NCBI GenBank assembly: GCA_965248685.1
Contig: CBDFKC010000004.1
Location: 434,001-498,000 of the forward strand
Direction: 5' to 3'
Length of the DNA: 64,000 nucleotides
Origin: VYFG01 sp965248685
Lineage (GTDB): Bacteria; Pseudomonadota; Gammaproteobacteria; Arenicellales; Poriferihabitantaceae
The notes beneath the pieces were generated by a model. That model saw nothing but the letters and a program-made list of their open reading frames with translations, did no database searches and had not been told where the DNA came from. Positions 35,131 through 43,931 of the stretch are shown here, in pieces; the first letter of the stretch is position 1, and each line of letters begins with the position of its first letter. The position numbers and the translations under genes were made by a program.

Positions 35131-35982
35131 TTGGCCAAGATTGCGGTTGCTCAAACCAGCTCCGGCGATATCATCCAGGACAATATTGATTACGCATCGG
35201 GACTAATTGCCGAGGCGGCGGATCAGGGTGCAGAGGCAATTTTTCTACCTGAATGTTTTGCCTTAATGCAGACCAGTCGGGCGCAACTGCGTGAAAGCGC
35301 CGAGGTTTTTGGTCGAGGAACCATTCAATCTGCCATTGGCGAAGCCGCGAAAAACTGCGGTATTCTGGTTTTCGCTGGTACCCTGCCATTACGCAGTAAA
35401 GATTCCAAGCGGGTATTTAATTCTTCATTGGTTTTTTCCCCTCAGGGCAATGTCCTCGCCCGTTATGACAAGATTCATCTGTTCGACGTACGACTAGATA
35501 GCGGGGAAAAATACCTGGAATCCGCATACACCATGGCCGGCGATCAACTTGCACTGGTACCCACTTCATGGGGAATGATTGGACTCTCGGTCTGCTATGA
35601 TCTCCGGTTTCCAGAACTTTACCGTGAATTGGTTCAGGCAGGGGCAGAAATTCTACTGGTACCATCAGCCTTTTCAGTGACCACTGGCCCGGCTCATTGG
35701 GAATGCCTGCTACGGGCCAGGGCTATTGAAAATTTTTGTTACGTTATCGCTGCGGCCCAGGTGGGCAAACATCCAAGTGGGCGCTCGACCTATGGGCATT
35801 CCCTGGTAATCGATCCCTGGGGCAAAGTAGTGGCAGAAAATAAATCCAGCAAGGGGCTGGTAATGGCAGAAATTGCCCTCAATGAAGTTTCCAGAGCTCG
35901 TCGACAGATGCCCAGTCTCGCTCATCGAAAGAATATTCCACAAAACCTAAAACGATCTAGTCAAAATATAGAGGTCCATTAA
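35131..35982 (+). CDS. Carbon-nitrogen hydrolase, Nit1/deaminated-glutathione amidase type
   Basis: This cytoplasmic nitrilase-superfamily amidase has 283 residues. The catalytic triad is Glu41 (L-P-E-C-F-A-L), Lys114 (Y-D-K-I-H-L-F-D) and Cys155 (S-V-C-Y-D-L-R-F-P-E-L-Y). The F-D-V segment after the Lys and the overall length place it in the Nit1/NitA branch, members of which hydrolyse deaminated glutathione as metabolite repair. The start codon is TTG at 35131. It overlaps tldD by one base (TAATG). The nit-tldD-pmbA arrangement is common in gammaproteobacteria. Confidence 0.9.
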   Translation: MAKIAVAQTSSGDIIQDNIDYASGLIAEAADQGAEAIFLPECFALMQTSRAQLRESAEVFGRGTIQSAIGEAAKNCGILVFAGTLPLRSKDSKRVFNSSLVFSPQGNVLARYDKIHLFDVRLDSGEKYLESAYTMAGDQLALVPTSWGMIGLSVCYDLRFPELYRELVQAGAEILLVPSAFSVTTGPAHWECLLRARAIENFCYVIAAAQVGKHPSGRSTYGHSLVIDPWGKVVAENKSSKGLVMAEIALNEVSRARRQMPSLAHRKNIPQNLKRSSQNIEVH

Positions 35983-37430
35983 TGTCTGAATTGGTACAAC
36001 TCGCCCAGCAATCATTGTGGCAACCCACAGGGCTGGTAGAGCAGGATATAAATCGGACGCTGGGCAAGATTATGACTCCGGGAATTGATTATGCAGATCT
36101 GTATTTTCAGTATTCCCGACACGAATCCTGGGCCCTGGACGAAGGTATGGTTAAGTCGGGGAGTTATGGGATAGACCAGGGGGTTGGGGTACGCGCAGTT
36201 TCCGGCGAAAAAACCGGATTCGCTTATTCGGATGAATTGACTGGATCGGCGTTATTGGATGCAGCAACAGCGGCTCGATCGATTGCGGTGGGAGGCAGTC
36301 AGGAAGGTAGCATAGCGGTGCGTAATGGTGGTCGAGTAATTCCCCTTTACCAGCCTCTCGATCCCCTCGACAGCATGCCTGATCAGGATAAAGTAGCATT
36401 GTTACGAAAAGTTGAGCAGATGGCGCGAGACGCTGATCAGCGCGTCGCCCAGGTAATGGTGAGTCTGGCAGGAGTTCAGGACACCATTATGGTAGCGCGC
36501 TCAGATGGTTTGCTGGCGGCAGATATCCGCCCTTTGGTGCGAATGAATGTCAGCGTTATCGTAGAGCAGGATGGCCGGCGCGAGCAGGGATCTTCCGGCG
36601 GCGGTGGACGCCACGGTATGCAGTATTTTATTGAGCAGGATCGGGTTGGGGAATATGCCCGGGAGGCGGTACGCCAGGCTTTGGTTAACCTTGAAGCGCA
36701 AGATGCGCCAGCAGGGGAGATGACTGTAGTACTGGGCCCTGGCTGGCCTGGAATACTGTTGCATGAAGCTATTGGGCACGGTCTTGAAGGCGACTTTAAT
36801 CGTAAGGGCACCTCTACTTTCAGTGGTCGCATAGGCGAGAAAGTGGCCTCCAGTTTATGTACCGTGGTAGACGATGGCACTTTGCCAAATCGCAGGGGAT
36901 CATTGACTATAGATGACGAAGGCGAGGCGGGTAAAAACACGGTGTTGATTGAAGATGGCGTGCTCAAGGGTTATATGCAGGATCAACTAAATGCACGACT
37001 AATGGGAATGGAGCCCACCGGCAATGGACGGCGAGAATCTTATGCTCATCTGCCGATGCCTCGAATGACTAATACCTATATGTTGCCAGGTAAACAAAAA
37101 CCGGAAGAGATTATTGCCTCAGTTGATAAAGGGTTATACGCCGTCAACTTTGGCGGAGGCCAGGTCGATATAACCTCGGGAAAATTCGTGTTCTCTGCCT
37201 CAGAGGCCTACATGATAGAAAACGGTAAAGTAACCTATCCGGTGAAAGGCGCGACTCTGATTGGCAACGGACCCGACGTTTTAACCCGGGTATCCATGCT
37301 GGGTGATGATCTGGAGCTGGATAGTGGCGTAGGGGTTTGCGGAAAAGAGGGGCAGAGCGTTCCGGTGGGGGTAGGTCAGCCAACTATGCGTATCGACGGG
37401 TTAACGGTAGGCGGAGTAGCAATGCAATGA
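35982..37430 (+). CDS. tldD: Metalloprotease TldD
   Basis: This 482-residue subunit of the TldD/TldE (PmbA) heterodimeric zinc protease carries the active site H-E-A-I-G-H at residues 261-266 and a C-terminal Cys (G-V-C-G-K-E-G-Q) consistent with the third metal ligand. The pair trims leader peptides of microcin B17-type precursors and degrades unfolded peptides in E. coli. The start overlaps the amidase stop by one base and its own stop overlaps pmbA by four, so the partners are translated together. No modified-peptide precursor gene is visible nearby. Confidence 0.96.
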   Translation: MSELVQLAQQSLWQPTGLVEQDINRTLGKIMTPGIDYADLYFQYSRHESWALDEGMVKSGSYGIDQGVGVRAVSGEKTGFAYSDELTGSALLDAATAARSIAVGGSQEGSIAVRNGGRVIPLYQPLDPLDSMPDQDKVALLRKVEQMARDADQRVAQVMVSLAGVQDTIMVARSDGLLAADIRPLVRMNVSVIVEQDGRREQGSSGGGGRHGMQYFIEQDRVGEYAREAVRQALVNLEAQDAPAGEMTVVLGPGWPGILLHEAIGHGLEGDFNRKGTSTFSGRIGEKVASSLCTVVDDGTLPNRRGSLTIDDEGEAGKNTVLIEDGVLKGYMQDQLNARLMGMEPTGNGRRESYAHLPMPRMTNTYMLPGKQKPEEIIASVDKGLYAVNFGGGQVDITSGKFVFSASEAYMIENGKVTYPVKGATLIGNGPDVLTRVSMLGDDLELDSGVGVCGKEGQSVPVGVGQPTMRIDGLTVGGVAMQ

Positions 37431-38785
37431 ATAAAGCGTTATGGCGACCTGAGCCGTCTAACTCCCAGGAACAAAAACTATTGGAAATAGCCGAACTGGC
37501 ATTGGACAGGGCACACAACAACGGCGCTACCAGCGCCGAAGTATCTTTGGGCCATGGCCAGGGTATGTCGGTTACGGTACGCCATGGTGAAGTTGAAACC
37601 GTAGAGTACAACCGGGATAAAAGCCTTGGAATCACGGTTTATTTTGGTCATCGCAGCGGCAGCTCGAACACCACTGACTATGCGGATAAGGCGATAGAGC
37701 AGTGCGTCGATGCGGCCAGTAATATTGCGCGTTTTACCGAGGATGACGAATTTAGTGGGCTAGCCGATTCCGCTCTCCTCGCCACCGAATTTCCGGACCT
37801 TGATTTGTATCATCCCTGGGATATTGAAATGGATCAGGCGATCGATATTGCGCGTCAATGCGAAGCGGCGGCCCTGGGCTATGATCAGCAGATCAGTAAT
37901 AGTGAAGGCGGATCAATTTCCAGCCATCACGGGGCGGACCTGTACGCCAATTCTGACGGATTTCAGGGTCTTTCCAGAAGTAGTCGACACAGTGTCAGTT
38001 GCTCTGTTATCGCCGGTGAGGGAGATGGCATGCAGCGAGATTATTGGTATGACTCCTGTCGTAATCGCGCCGATATGAAGGATCCCGAAGAAGTCGGAAA
38101 GGAATCCGCTATCCGGACACTACGCCGGCTGGGTGCCCGCAAGATCACCACTGGTAATTATCCGGTAATTTACGAACCCACGGTAGCCTCCAGTTTGATT
38201 CAACATCTTATTGGCGCCATTAGCGGTTCCAGTTTGTATCGCAAGGCAAGCTTTTTACTGGACAGTGTCGGCCAACAGTTGTTTCGGGATGACATCAGAA
38301 TTCACGAGCAGCCTTTATTGATTGGCGCCAGCGGCAGCACCAGCTTTGACGGTGAAGGGGTGGCAACAAAGCCCAGAGACATTGTGACCAATGGTGTTTT
38401 GAACGGATATGTTCTGGGAAGTTATTCGGCCAGAAAGTTGGGGCTCGAAACTACTGCTAATGCTGGCGGGGTGCATAATCTGACAATCGATCCGACCATG
38501 GAGGGTGGCCTACAGGAGTTGATTCGACAAATGGGAACCGGTCTTGTCGTCAGTGAGTTAATTGGTCATGGGGTCAATACCGTGACTGGAGACTATTCAC
38601 GGGGCGCGTTCGGATTTTGGGTGGAGAACGGAGAACTGGCTTACCCGGTCCAGGAGTTGACCATCGCCGGAAATTTGCGAGATGTGTTCCTGGCAATCGA
38701 AGCGGTAGGTAGCGACGTTGACACCCGCCGGAATTATCGAACGGGCTCAATTCTGGTCAATAATATGGCGGTTGCGGGGGAATAA
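37427..38785 (+). CDS. pmbA: Metalloprotease subunit PmbA/TldE
   Basis: This partner of TldD has 452 residues and lacks the HExxH motif. It shows the PmbA pattern: G-A-T-S-A-E-V-S-L-G near the start, V-E-T-V-E-Y-N-R-D-K, E-L-I-G-H-G-V-N-T-V-T-G-D-Y-S-R-G-A near the C-terminus. The start is ATG 37427, overlapping the tldD stop (ATGA); an upstream in-frame ATG at 37337 lies deep in tldD and would add 30 Arg/Gly-rich residues foreign to the family. The next gene overlaps its stop by one base. Confidence 0.95.
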   Translation: MNKALWRPEPSNSQEQKLLEIAELALDRAHNNGATSAEVSLGHGQGMSVTVRHGEVETVEYNRDKSLGITVYFGHRSGSSNTTDYADKAIEQCVDAASNIARFTEDDEFSGLADSALLATEFPDLDLYHPWDIEMDQAIDIARQCEAAALGYDQQISNSEGGSISSHHGADLYANSDGFQGLSRSSRHSVSCSVIAGEGDGMQRDYWYDSCRNRADMKDPEEVGKESAIRTLRRLGARKITTGNYPVIYEPTVASSLIQHLIGAISGSSLYRKASFLLDSVGQQLFRDDIRIHEQPLLIGASGSTSFDGEGVATKPRDIVTNGVLNGYVLGSYSARKLGLETTANAGGVHNLTIDPTMEGGLQELIRQMGTGLVVSELIGHGVNTVTGDYSRGAFGFWVENGELAYPVQELTIAGNLRDVFLAIEAVGSDVDTRRNYRTGSILVNNMAVAGE

Positions 38786-39372
38786 TGGCCAGAATGAGAG
38801 CAGCGATGATCAAAGCGGTGGGTTGTAGCTTAGCCAGGTTTCACTGCGTGCAAATCCTGCCTTCGACACTGGCTCTGAGCTTGCTCTTCACTTGGCTTGT
38901 CGCTTTACCCGTGGCCGCGCAACAGGGCGAACCTGAGCAACCGTCTAGCCAAGACCAGATCATGTCTCTAATCGTTAACGAGATGGTGTTGGCCCCTGGG
39001 GTTGGGTTAAGAAATATACGTTTGGGCGAAAACCTTGAGTTTGTCGCGCATCGATTAGGACCTCCGTTCACCATCAATACAAAAGGTGTAGTTCGACCAG
39101 TTACTTCCCTGGTTTATCAAATCGATGGTGGTACCAGTGTGGTCTTATCTGGCCGTGGTGTAGTAGAGCGGATAGCGGTGCGTGGTAACCAGACCGCGCT
39201 GGTTCGTACCGCCCAGGGGGCCCGGTTTGGCATGCTGCCAGCAACGATCCAAAGAATTTATCGGGTTCAACCCAAGGTTCGCAAGAATCGTTTGGAGTAC
39301 AGGCAGCTTGGGGTTACATTCAGATTTAGCAACGCCGGGCTATCACAAATTGATGTCTACCCCAGACGTTAA
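38785..39372 (+). CDS. Secreted protein of unknown function, coupled to pmbA
   Basis: This 195-residue protein has a long basic lead and a hydrophobic stretch (T-L-A-L-S-L-L-F-T-W-L-V-A-L-P-V) ending at A-A-Q-Q, read as a signal peptide with cleavage near residue 45. The mature part is beta-rich with repeated short strands (V-G-L-R-N-I-R-L-G; V-V-L-S-G-R-G-V-V-E-R-I-A-V). No family is recognised. The ATG 38785 overlaps the pmbA stop (TAATG); ATGs at 38794 and 38806 are alternatives. Tight coupling to the protease pair suggests a functional link, which is inference. Confidence 0.7.
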   Translation: MARMRAAMIKAVGCSLARFHCVQILPSTLALSLLFTWLVALPVAAQQGEPEQPSSQDQIMSLIVNEMVLAPGVGLRNIRLGENLEFVAHRLGPPFTINTKGVVRPVTSLVYQIDGGTSVVLSGRGVVERIAVRGNQTALVRTAQGARFGMLPATIQRIYRVQPKVRKNRLEYRQLGVTFRFSNAGLSQIDVYPRR

Positions 39373-39418
39373 TTTAATAGAACCGTTAAGATAAAAGTAA
39401 CGGTATAGCCGGTTGGTC

Positions 39419-39925
39419 TCAGGGCTGGAGTAAAAGAGGTTCCAGTTCAGTCAGGGCCCGCTTGTAAACGGAACGTTTGAACTCGACGATCTGCTGCAGT
39501 GGTCGCCAGTAGTCGACCCATTGCCAATGGTCAAATTCTGGCGTGTCCGAACGGTCGAGGCAGACACTCGATTCCTGGGCAACCAACTTGAATAAAAACC
39601 AACGTTGTTTCTGGCCTCGAAAATTACGAGCACGTCGGTAATAGTGAGATTTGGGTGCGTAGGGAACATCATATCGCAGCCATTTATCAGTACTGCCAAG
39701 CAACTTTACGTCCTTTTCGAGTAGACCAATTTCTTCGTAAAGTTCACGGAAGGCCGCGTCCTGGGCTGACTCTTCGGGCTCAATACCGCCCTGGGGGAAT
39801 TGCCAACCATCGTGACGTACCCGGCGGGCCCACAATACCTGGCACTGATCGTTGCAAACGATAATCCCGACATTTTTCCGATATCCATCTCGGTCAAGTC
39901 GGTATTTTTCGTCAGCTTTTACCAT
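39419..39925 (-). CDS. rppH: RNA pyrophosphohydrolase
   Basis: This cytoplasmic Nudix enzyme of 168 residues removes pyrophosphate from the 5' end of mRNAs, starting RNase E-dependent decay. The N-terminus D-G-Y-R-K-N-V-G-I-I-V-C-N and W-Q-F-P-Q-G-G-I are RppH hallmarks. The Nudix box G-x5-E-x7-R-E-x-x-E-E is complete from G-G-I-E-P-E-E-S to R-E-L-Y-E-E-I-G-L. Length matches the family (about 160-176). No ptsP follows it here. It converges with the secreted-protein gene on the left. Confidence 0.95.
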   Translation of the reverse strand: MVKADEKYRLDRDGYRKNVGIIVCNDQCQVLWARRVRHDGWQFPQGGIEPEESAQDAAFRELYEEIGLLEKDVKLLGSTDKWLRYDVPYAPKSHYYRRARNFRGQKQRWFLFKLVAQESSVCLDRSDTPEFDHWQWVDYWRPLQQIVEFKRSVYKRALTELEPLLLQP

Positions 39926-40040
39926 AAGGCTATCCTATGGCGAGACAGAATATATTACAAGTCAGCGCTAAGACAAATTCGTTATGGTATCGATCAGCCG
40001 CTGGTTCCCGGTGCCCTTCAGAGGGAAAATACTGGGGCCA

Positions 40041-40979
40041 TCAGGACACTGCAGATTCTGCCGGATTCAATGGGGTTTTACGGCTGCGAGAGGCACATTG
40101 TGCATGGGCAAAGGAGAGAAATTCTTCCATCGCTTGTAAGCGGAATTTCTGGCGTTGATAAACGATCGAGAATGAGCGTTTAATCGGTGGCGTCAGTGGT
40201 ACCGCTGCCAGCGAATTGAGAGCCAGTTCCTTTTCCATGGTGGCCACCGAAAGTATGGATACACCCAGGCCAGCAGAAACCGCGGACTTAATGGACTCGG
40301 GGCTGCCGAATTCCATGATGATGTTAATGGTATGGAGATCGACTTTACGTTTTTCCAAGTAGTTTTCGACTACTTCACGGGTACCAGAACCCTCCTCGCG
40401 ACTTATAAATGGATACTCCAAAACCTCTGGAATACTCACCTTCTTGTGCTTGGCCAGGGCGTGATTAACCGCGCAGATAAACACCAGTTCGTCATTCCAT
40501 ATGACTTCCCTGATCAGATTTTTATTACTAACGGGACCCTCGACAATACCAATATCAATTTGGTTGTTTTCCACCATATGGATAACGCCGGTGGTATTGG
40601 CGACATGCAGGCGGACTTTCACATCAGGAAAATTCCCCTGGAAATTACCCACCATGCCAGGAATAAAATATTCTCCAATGGTGGTGCTGGCACCAATAAT
40701 CAACGGGCCTTGAATATCACCAGTAAGGGTGCGCACTTCATTGTCCATTTCGTTGTACATCCCGATAATCTGGTCGGCGTAGCGTTTAACCAGTTGTCCG
40801 GCTTCGGTCAGGGTAATACGGTTATGAGTTCGATCAAATAGTCGGGTATTGAAATATTCTTCGAGCTGCCGAATCTGGAAGGTAACGGCCGGTTGGGTCA
40901 TATGCAGCGATTCGGCTGCTTTGGTAAAACTCAGTAGACGGGCAACCGTGGCGAATACCTGTAGCCGGCGATCAGCCAT
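40041..40979 (-). CDS. LysR-family transcriptional regulator
   Basis: This 312-residue regulator has an N-terminal winged helix-turn-helix (F-A-T-V-A-R-L-L-S-F-T-K-A-A-E-S-L-H-M-T, then Q-P-A-V-T-F-Q-I) and a LysR substrate-binding domain from about residue 90 (G-A-S-T-T-I-G-E-Y-F-I-P), resembling the CbbR/YeiE branch. The C-terminal 30 residues are polar and probably disordered. Its start overlaps the stop of the upstream PilT-like gene by one base (TAATG), so the two are cotranscribed. The target is unknown; no obvious divergent metabolic gene is present. Confidence 0.92.
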   Translation of the reverse strand: MADRRLQVFATVARLLSFTKAAESLHMTQPAVTFQIRQLEEYFNTRLFDRTHNRITLTEAGQLVKRYADQIIGMYNEMDNEVRTLTGDIQGPLIIGASTTIGEYFIPGMVGNFQGNFPDVKVRLHVANTTGVIHMVENNQIDIGIVEGPVSNKNLIREVIWNDELVFICAVNHALAKHKKVSIPEVLEYPFISREEGSGTREVVENYLEKRKVDLHTINIIMEFGSPESIKSAVSAGLGVSILSVATMEKELALNSLAAVPLTPPIKRSFSIVYQRQKFRLQAMEEFLSFAHAQCASRSRKTPLNPAESAVS

Positions 40980-42109
40980 TAGCCAAGGAGGCCGCTTAAC
41001 CTAAGGTTCATATCGGTCCGACTAGTAGCAAAATCCAGGGCCGTGGCCTTATCAATTTTGCCTTCCTGGACTAGATGGGTGAGGTGGGAATCGAAGCTCA
41101 ATACACCCTTGGTAATTTGTTCACCCTGTAGCAGGGTTGCAATGGAATTGATCTTGGCGGCATCCAGCATGAGTTCTCGAATCCTCGCTGAGATCATCAT
41201 GTATTCGCAGGCCAGGATCCGACCATCTCCGCCCTTGGCAGGAACCAGTCTTTGTGCCACCACCGCCCGCAGGTTCTGCGACATTTTAACCCTGATTGTA
41301 CGCTGCTTTTCCGACGGGAAAGTTGCAACGATTCGAGTGATGGTGTCCGGTGCGGTAGGCGCATGGGTCGTCGCAAAAACCAGATGGCCGGTTTCTGCGG
41401 CGGTCAGTGCATTTTCGATTGTATCAGTATCTCGTAGATCAGAAATCAAGATTACGTCGGGGTCCTGGCGCATTGCGCCGACCACAGCCTTGTTGAAGCT
41501 GACCGCGTCGATTCCAATATCACGTTGCGAAATTAACGATTTTTGATTCTTGAAAATGAATTCAATAGGATCTTCAATGGTCAGAATATGTTTTTGATAC
41601 TTCTTGTTAATATCATCGATTATTGCCGCCAAAGTTGTGGACTTACCATTACTGGTGGCCCCGGATATCAAGACCAGGCCGCGGGGAGAGTCAGATAATT
41701 TCTGTACCAGTGGCGGTAATCCCAAATCAGTAATTTTCGGCACCGAAGAACCAATAATTCGATTTGCCAGGGCTAATTTGCCCCGCTCCTTAAAGACGTT
41801 AATCCGCAATACCCCGAGATCATCGTACTCCACCGATGTATCAACCTGCATATTACGCAACAAGTCTTCCTTTTGATCCGGCCGCAACAATGCATCCACT
41901 GTACTTTCCAGCAGTGCTTTAGATATCACGGGTTCTGAGGTCAGGGGAAATAGGCGCCCGTCCACCCGAAGCATCGGTGTCTGGTCCTGGTGAATATGAA
42001 TATCCGACGCGTTCAGTTTGAGCGCGAGTTCAAAGGTTTGTCTAATCGGATTTGGCATCGACTGAATCAGGTTTATTCGTGAACTTGTGCCCGTTCTTGT
42101 AACATCCAA
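40979..42109 (-). CDS. PilT/PilU-like ATPase with altered motifs
   Basis: This 376-residue secretion/retraction-type ATPase has a PAS-like N-terminal region with A-S-D-I-H-I-H followed by the motor core. Walker A reads GATSNGKS (150-157) instead of the usual GPTGSGKS. The His box H-I-L-T-I-E-D-P-I-E-F is intact. The Walker B end reads I-S-D-L-R-D (Asp224) where PilT has G-E-M-R-D, so the catalytic Glu is Asp. The A-I-R-N-L-I-R-E motif is degenerate (A-R-I-R-E-L-M-L-D). It lies away from other pilus genes and is coupled to a LysR gene. Function in twitching is uncertain. Confidence 0.87.
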   Translation of the reverse strand: MDVTRTGTSSRINLIQSMPNPIRQTFELALKLNASDIHIHQDQTPMLRVDGRLFPLTSEPVISKALLESTVDALLRPDQKEDLLRNMQVDTSVEYDDLGVLRINVFKERGKLALANRIIGSSVPKITDLGLPPLVQKLSDSPRGLVLISGATSNGKSTTLAAIIDDINKKYQKHILTIEDPIEFIFKNQKSLISQRDIGIDAVSFNKAVVGAMRQDPDVILISDLRDTDTIENALTAAETGHLVFATTHAPTAPDTITRIVATFPSEKQRTIRVKMSQNLRAVVAQRLVPAKGGDGRILACEYMMISARIRELMLDAAKINSIATLLQGEQITKGVLSFDSHLTHLVQEGKIDKATALDFATSRTDMNLRLSGLLG

Positions 42110-42251
42110 ATTTGGTCAAATCCGGCCGGCACCCCTAATAACCGAATTTTGCGGCTGAGTTTACCTCATAGCTAAATGGCTTGTCAGTTTTCATTAATTC
42201 GACTATCACCTCCAGAAGGTTGAATTTTCTCGATCCGGTAGCATCTAATCA

Positions 42252-42280
42252 TTCAGAAACTGGCCGTTTAGCGGTATACT
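42252..42280 (+). promoter_or_regulatory. Candidate sigma-70 promoter for the BI-1 gene
   Basis: TTCAGA at 42252-42257 and TATACT at 42275-42280 are separated by 17 bases, 45 bp before the start codon. The -10 matches consensus at five of six positions and the -35 at four. Confidence 0.45.
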
Positions 42281-42324
42281 GCGGCCATGAACACCGATTT
42301 AATACTTTAGAGGAATCGAAAAAA

Positions 42325-42996
42325 ATGGCAAGAATTGACAACGCTGTAGTACGCGAAGGCACACGCGGAATTGAAATGAATAAGGTGTTGAAAAACACCT
42401 ATACCCTACTGGCAATGACGCTTTTATTCAGTGCGGCCACCGCTGGTGTGTCCATGGTCATGAATCTGCCAAGGCTGGGTTTTGTGGTTACTCTGGTGGG
42501 GTATTTTGCCTTGTTATTTTTGACCAATAAATTCCGAAATTCGTCCCTCGGTTTAGTCTTCGTCTTCCTGTTTACCGGGTTTCTGGGATTTACTCTCGGG
42601 CCAATCGTAGACATGTATGTTAATCACCTGAGTAATGGCCCCCAGATGGTTATGCTGGCGCTGGGTGGCACTGGAGTTATCTTTGTTGGACTGTCAGCTT
42701 ATGTTCTGATTACCCGGAAAAATTTCAACTTCATCGGCGGTATGCTGTTTGTCGGCATATTGGTCGCCTTTGTTGCCGGGCTGGTGGCAGTATTGTTCAC
42801 TATTCCCGCGCTGTCATTGGCGGTTTCCGCAATGTTTGTGTTACTGATGTCGGGTTTGATCCTTTATCAAACCAGTGCGATCATTCACGGCGGTGAAACC
42901 AATTACATTATGGCGACGGTTACGCTGTATATGACGATTTATAATTTGTTCACTAGCTTATTGCACTTATTAGGGGTATTCGGCGGCGACGATTAG
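42325..42996 (+). CDS. Bax inhibitor-1 family membrane protein (YccA-like)
   Basis: This is an inner-membrane protein of 223 residues with seven predicted helices of the BI-1/YccA/YbhL family. It has N-K-V-L-K-N-T-Y-T-L-L-A-M-T-L before the first helix and I-L-Y-Q-T-S-A-I-I-H-G-G-E-T-N-Y with the family's conserved Asp/Glu-His region near the end. In E. coli YccA modulates the FtsH protease. The start is ATG 42325, with AGAGGA upstream and good match to family N-termini; an in-frame ATG at 42181 would add an unrelated polar lead. A strong terminator follows. Confidence 0.92.
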   Translation: MARIDNAVVREGTRGIEMNKVLKNTYTLLAMTLLFSAATAGVSMVMNLPRLGFVVTLVGYFALLFLTNKFRNSSLGLVFVFLFTGFLGFTLGPIVDMYVNHLSNGPQMVMLALGGTGVIFVGLSAYVLITRKNFNFIGGMLFVGILVAFVAGLVAVLFTIPALSLAVSAMFVLLMSGLILYQTSAIIHGGETNYIMATVTLYMTIYNLFTSLLHLLGVFGGDD

Positions 42997-43047
42997 GCAA
43001 AGGGGTAATTCAGGATATTCCTGGATTGAACTAACCAAAAGCAAAAT

Positions 43048-43071
43048 GCCCCGCTAAGCGGGGCTTTTTTT
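43048..43071 (+). terminator. Intrinsic terminator after the BI-1 gene
   Basis: GCCCCGC-TAA-GCGGGGC forms a perfect 7-bp stem with a 3-base loop followed by seven T residues, 52 bp after the stop. On the minus strand it could also serve the convergent lipoprotein gene, although the A-rich side is shorter. Confidence 0.92.
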
Positions 43072-43146
43072 ATTCAAAATTGTATTGCGGGCAATATCAT
43101 AATACGCGATCCTAATACGCCATCTTAGTGCGAGAAGTAAAATCCA

Positions 43147-43812
43147 TTACGGATTGGTATAAGCCAGTAAATTCACCATACCGGTTTCGATAAATTGAAT
43201 CTTGTGCCGGGTTTGGGTTGGCCTTGAGTAAATCAGAGTCTCGAAATCCTCTCTTTGTACAAGCTCATATTCTGCATTTGCGGTGATTCCCTGATTTCGG
43301 CGACTTGGACTGGTATGGAGCAATGCATAGCGAGCAGCGGAACCCGCTTCCACCGTAATTATAATCCTGAGTAATCTCGGACCGAATATAGGTCGCCGAT
43401 AGTCCAGTGATTCATTGTCAAAAGTAGCGATGGTATTCAACTGCGCATCAAGCAGGGTAACCATAGGGTACATCGCCTGGGGAATCAGATTTAGACCGGG
43501 AGTATTCACCACGCTGTCCATTTGCAGGATATATTCAACTTCGACCACTGGCAACTCGATGGCTTTGGTAAAACTTTTTCCGCCCTTAAATTCGAGCACA
43601 GCATCGCTTTCGTCAACCACCACAGTAAGGTATTTGTTCGGTGCCAGCGGATGAACCTCCAGGCCGAGAATTGAATCGCAGCACTGGCGTTGGTCGAGAC
43701 TTCGTACTGGCTTTATAGGCTCATCAATAATCGAGTGGTCAAACCGGATACAACCGGACACTAATACCGCAAAAGAAACCAGTAAGGCGGATCGAAATTT
43801 GCTGTGAGACAT
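43147..43812 (-). CDS. MalM-like periplasmic lipoprotein
   Basis: This protein of 221 residues has a lipoprotein signal (S-A-L-L-V-S-F-A-V-L-V-S-G-C, Cys at 21). The mature part resembles the MalM family: a C-C pair near residue 43, and Y-A-L-L-H-T-S-P followed by a tail of mixed strands. MalM is a periplasmic protein of unknown role in maltose operons; here there are no maltose genes. The start is ATG 43812, which places the signal peptide at the N-terminus; the in-frame upstream start at 43890 adds 26 residues before it and is unlikely. The gene is divergent from the nucleotidyltransferase. Confidence 0.65.
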   Translation of the reverse strand: MSHSKFRSALLVSFAVLVSGCIRFDHSIIDEPIKPVRSLDQRQCCDSILGLEVHPLAPNKYLTVVVDESDAVLEFKGGKSFTKAIELPVVEVEYILQMDSVVNTPGLNLIPQAMYPMVTLLDAQLNTIATFDNESLDYRRPIFGPRLLRIIITVEAGSAARYALLHTSPSRRNQGITANAEYELVQREDFETLIYSRPTQTRHKIQFIETGMVNLLAYTNP

Positions 43813-43931
43813 AATATAGCTTGGACTAGACAATGCTGACAGTCTAACTTTTTCCGCAAGGATAGCAAGGGTAGTGCCCTCCACCTGCATCAGTTAAAAT
43901 TCCGTACCTATACAAGCGGGGAACCGATTAC

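Noticed and set aside
37337..37426. Upstream start for pmbA
   Set aside because: Lies inside tldD and adds Arg/Gly-rich residues; the ATGA overlap at 37427 is the standard junction.
42181..42324. Upstream start for the BI-1 gene
   Set aside because: The candidate promoter lies inside this stretch, and the added residues are foreign to the family.
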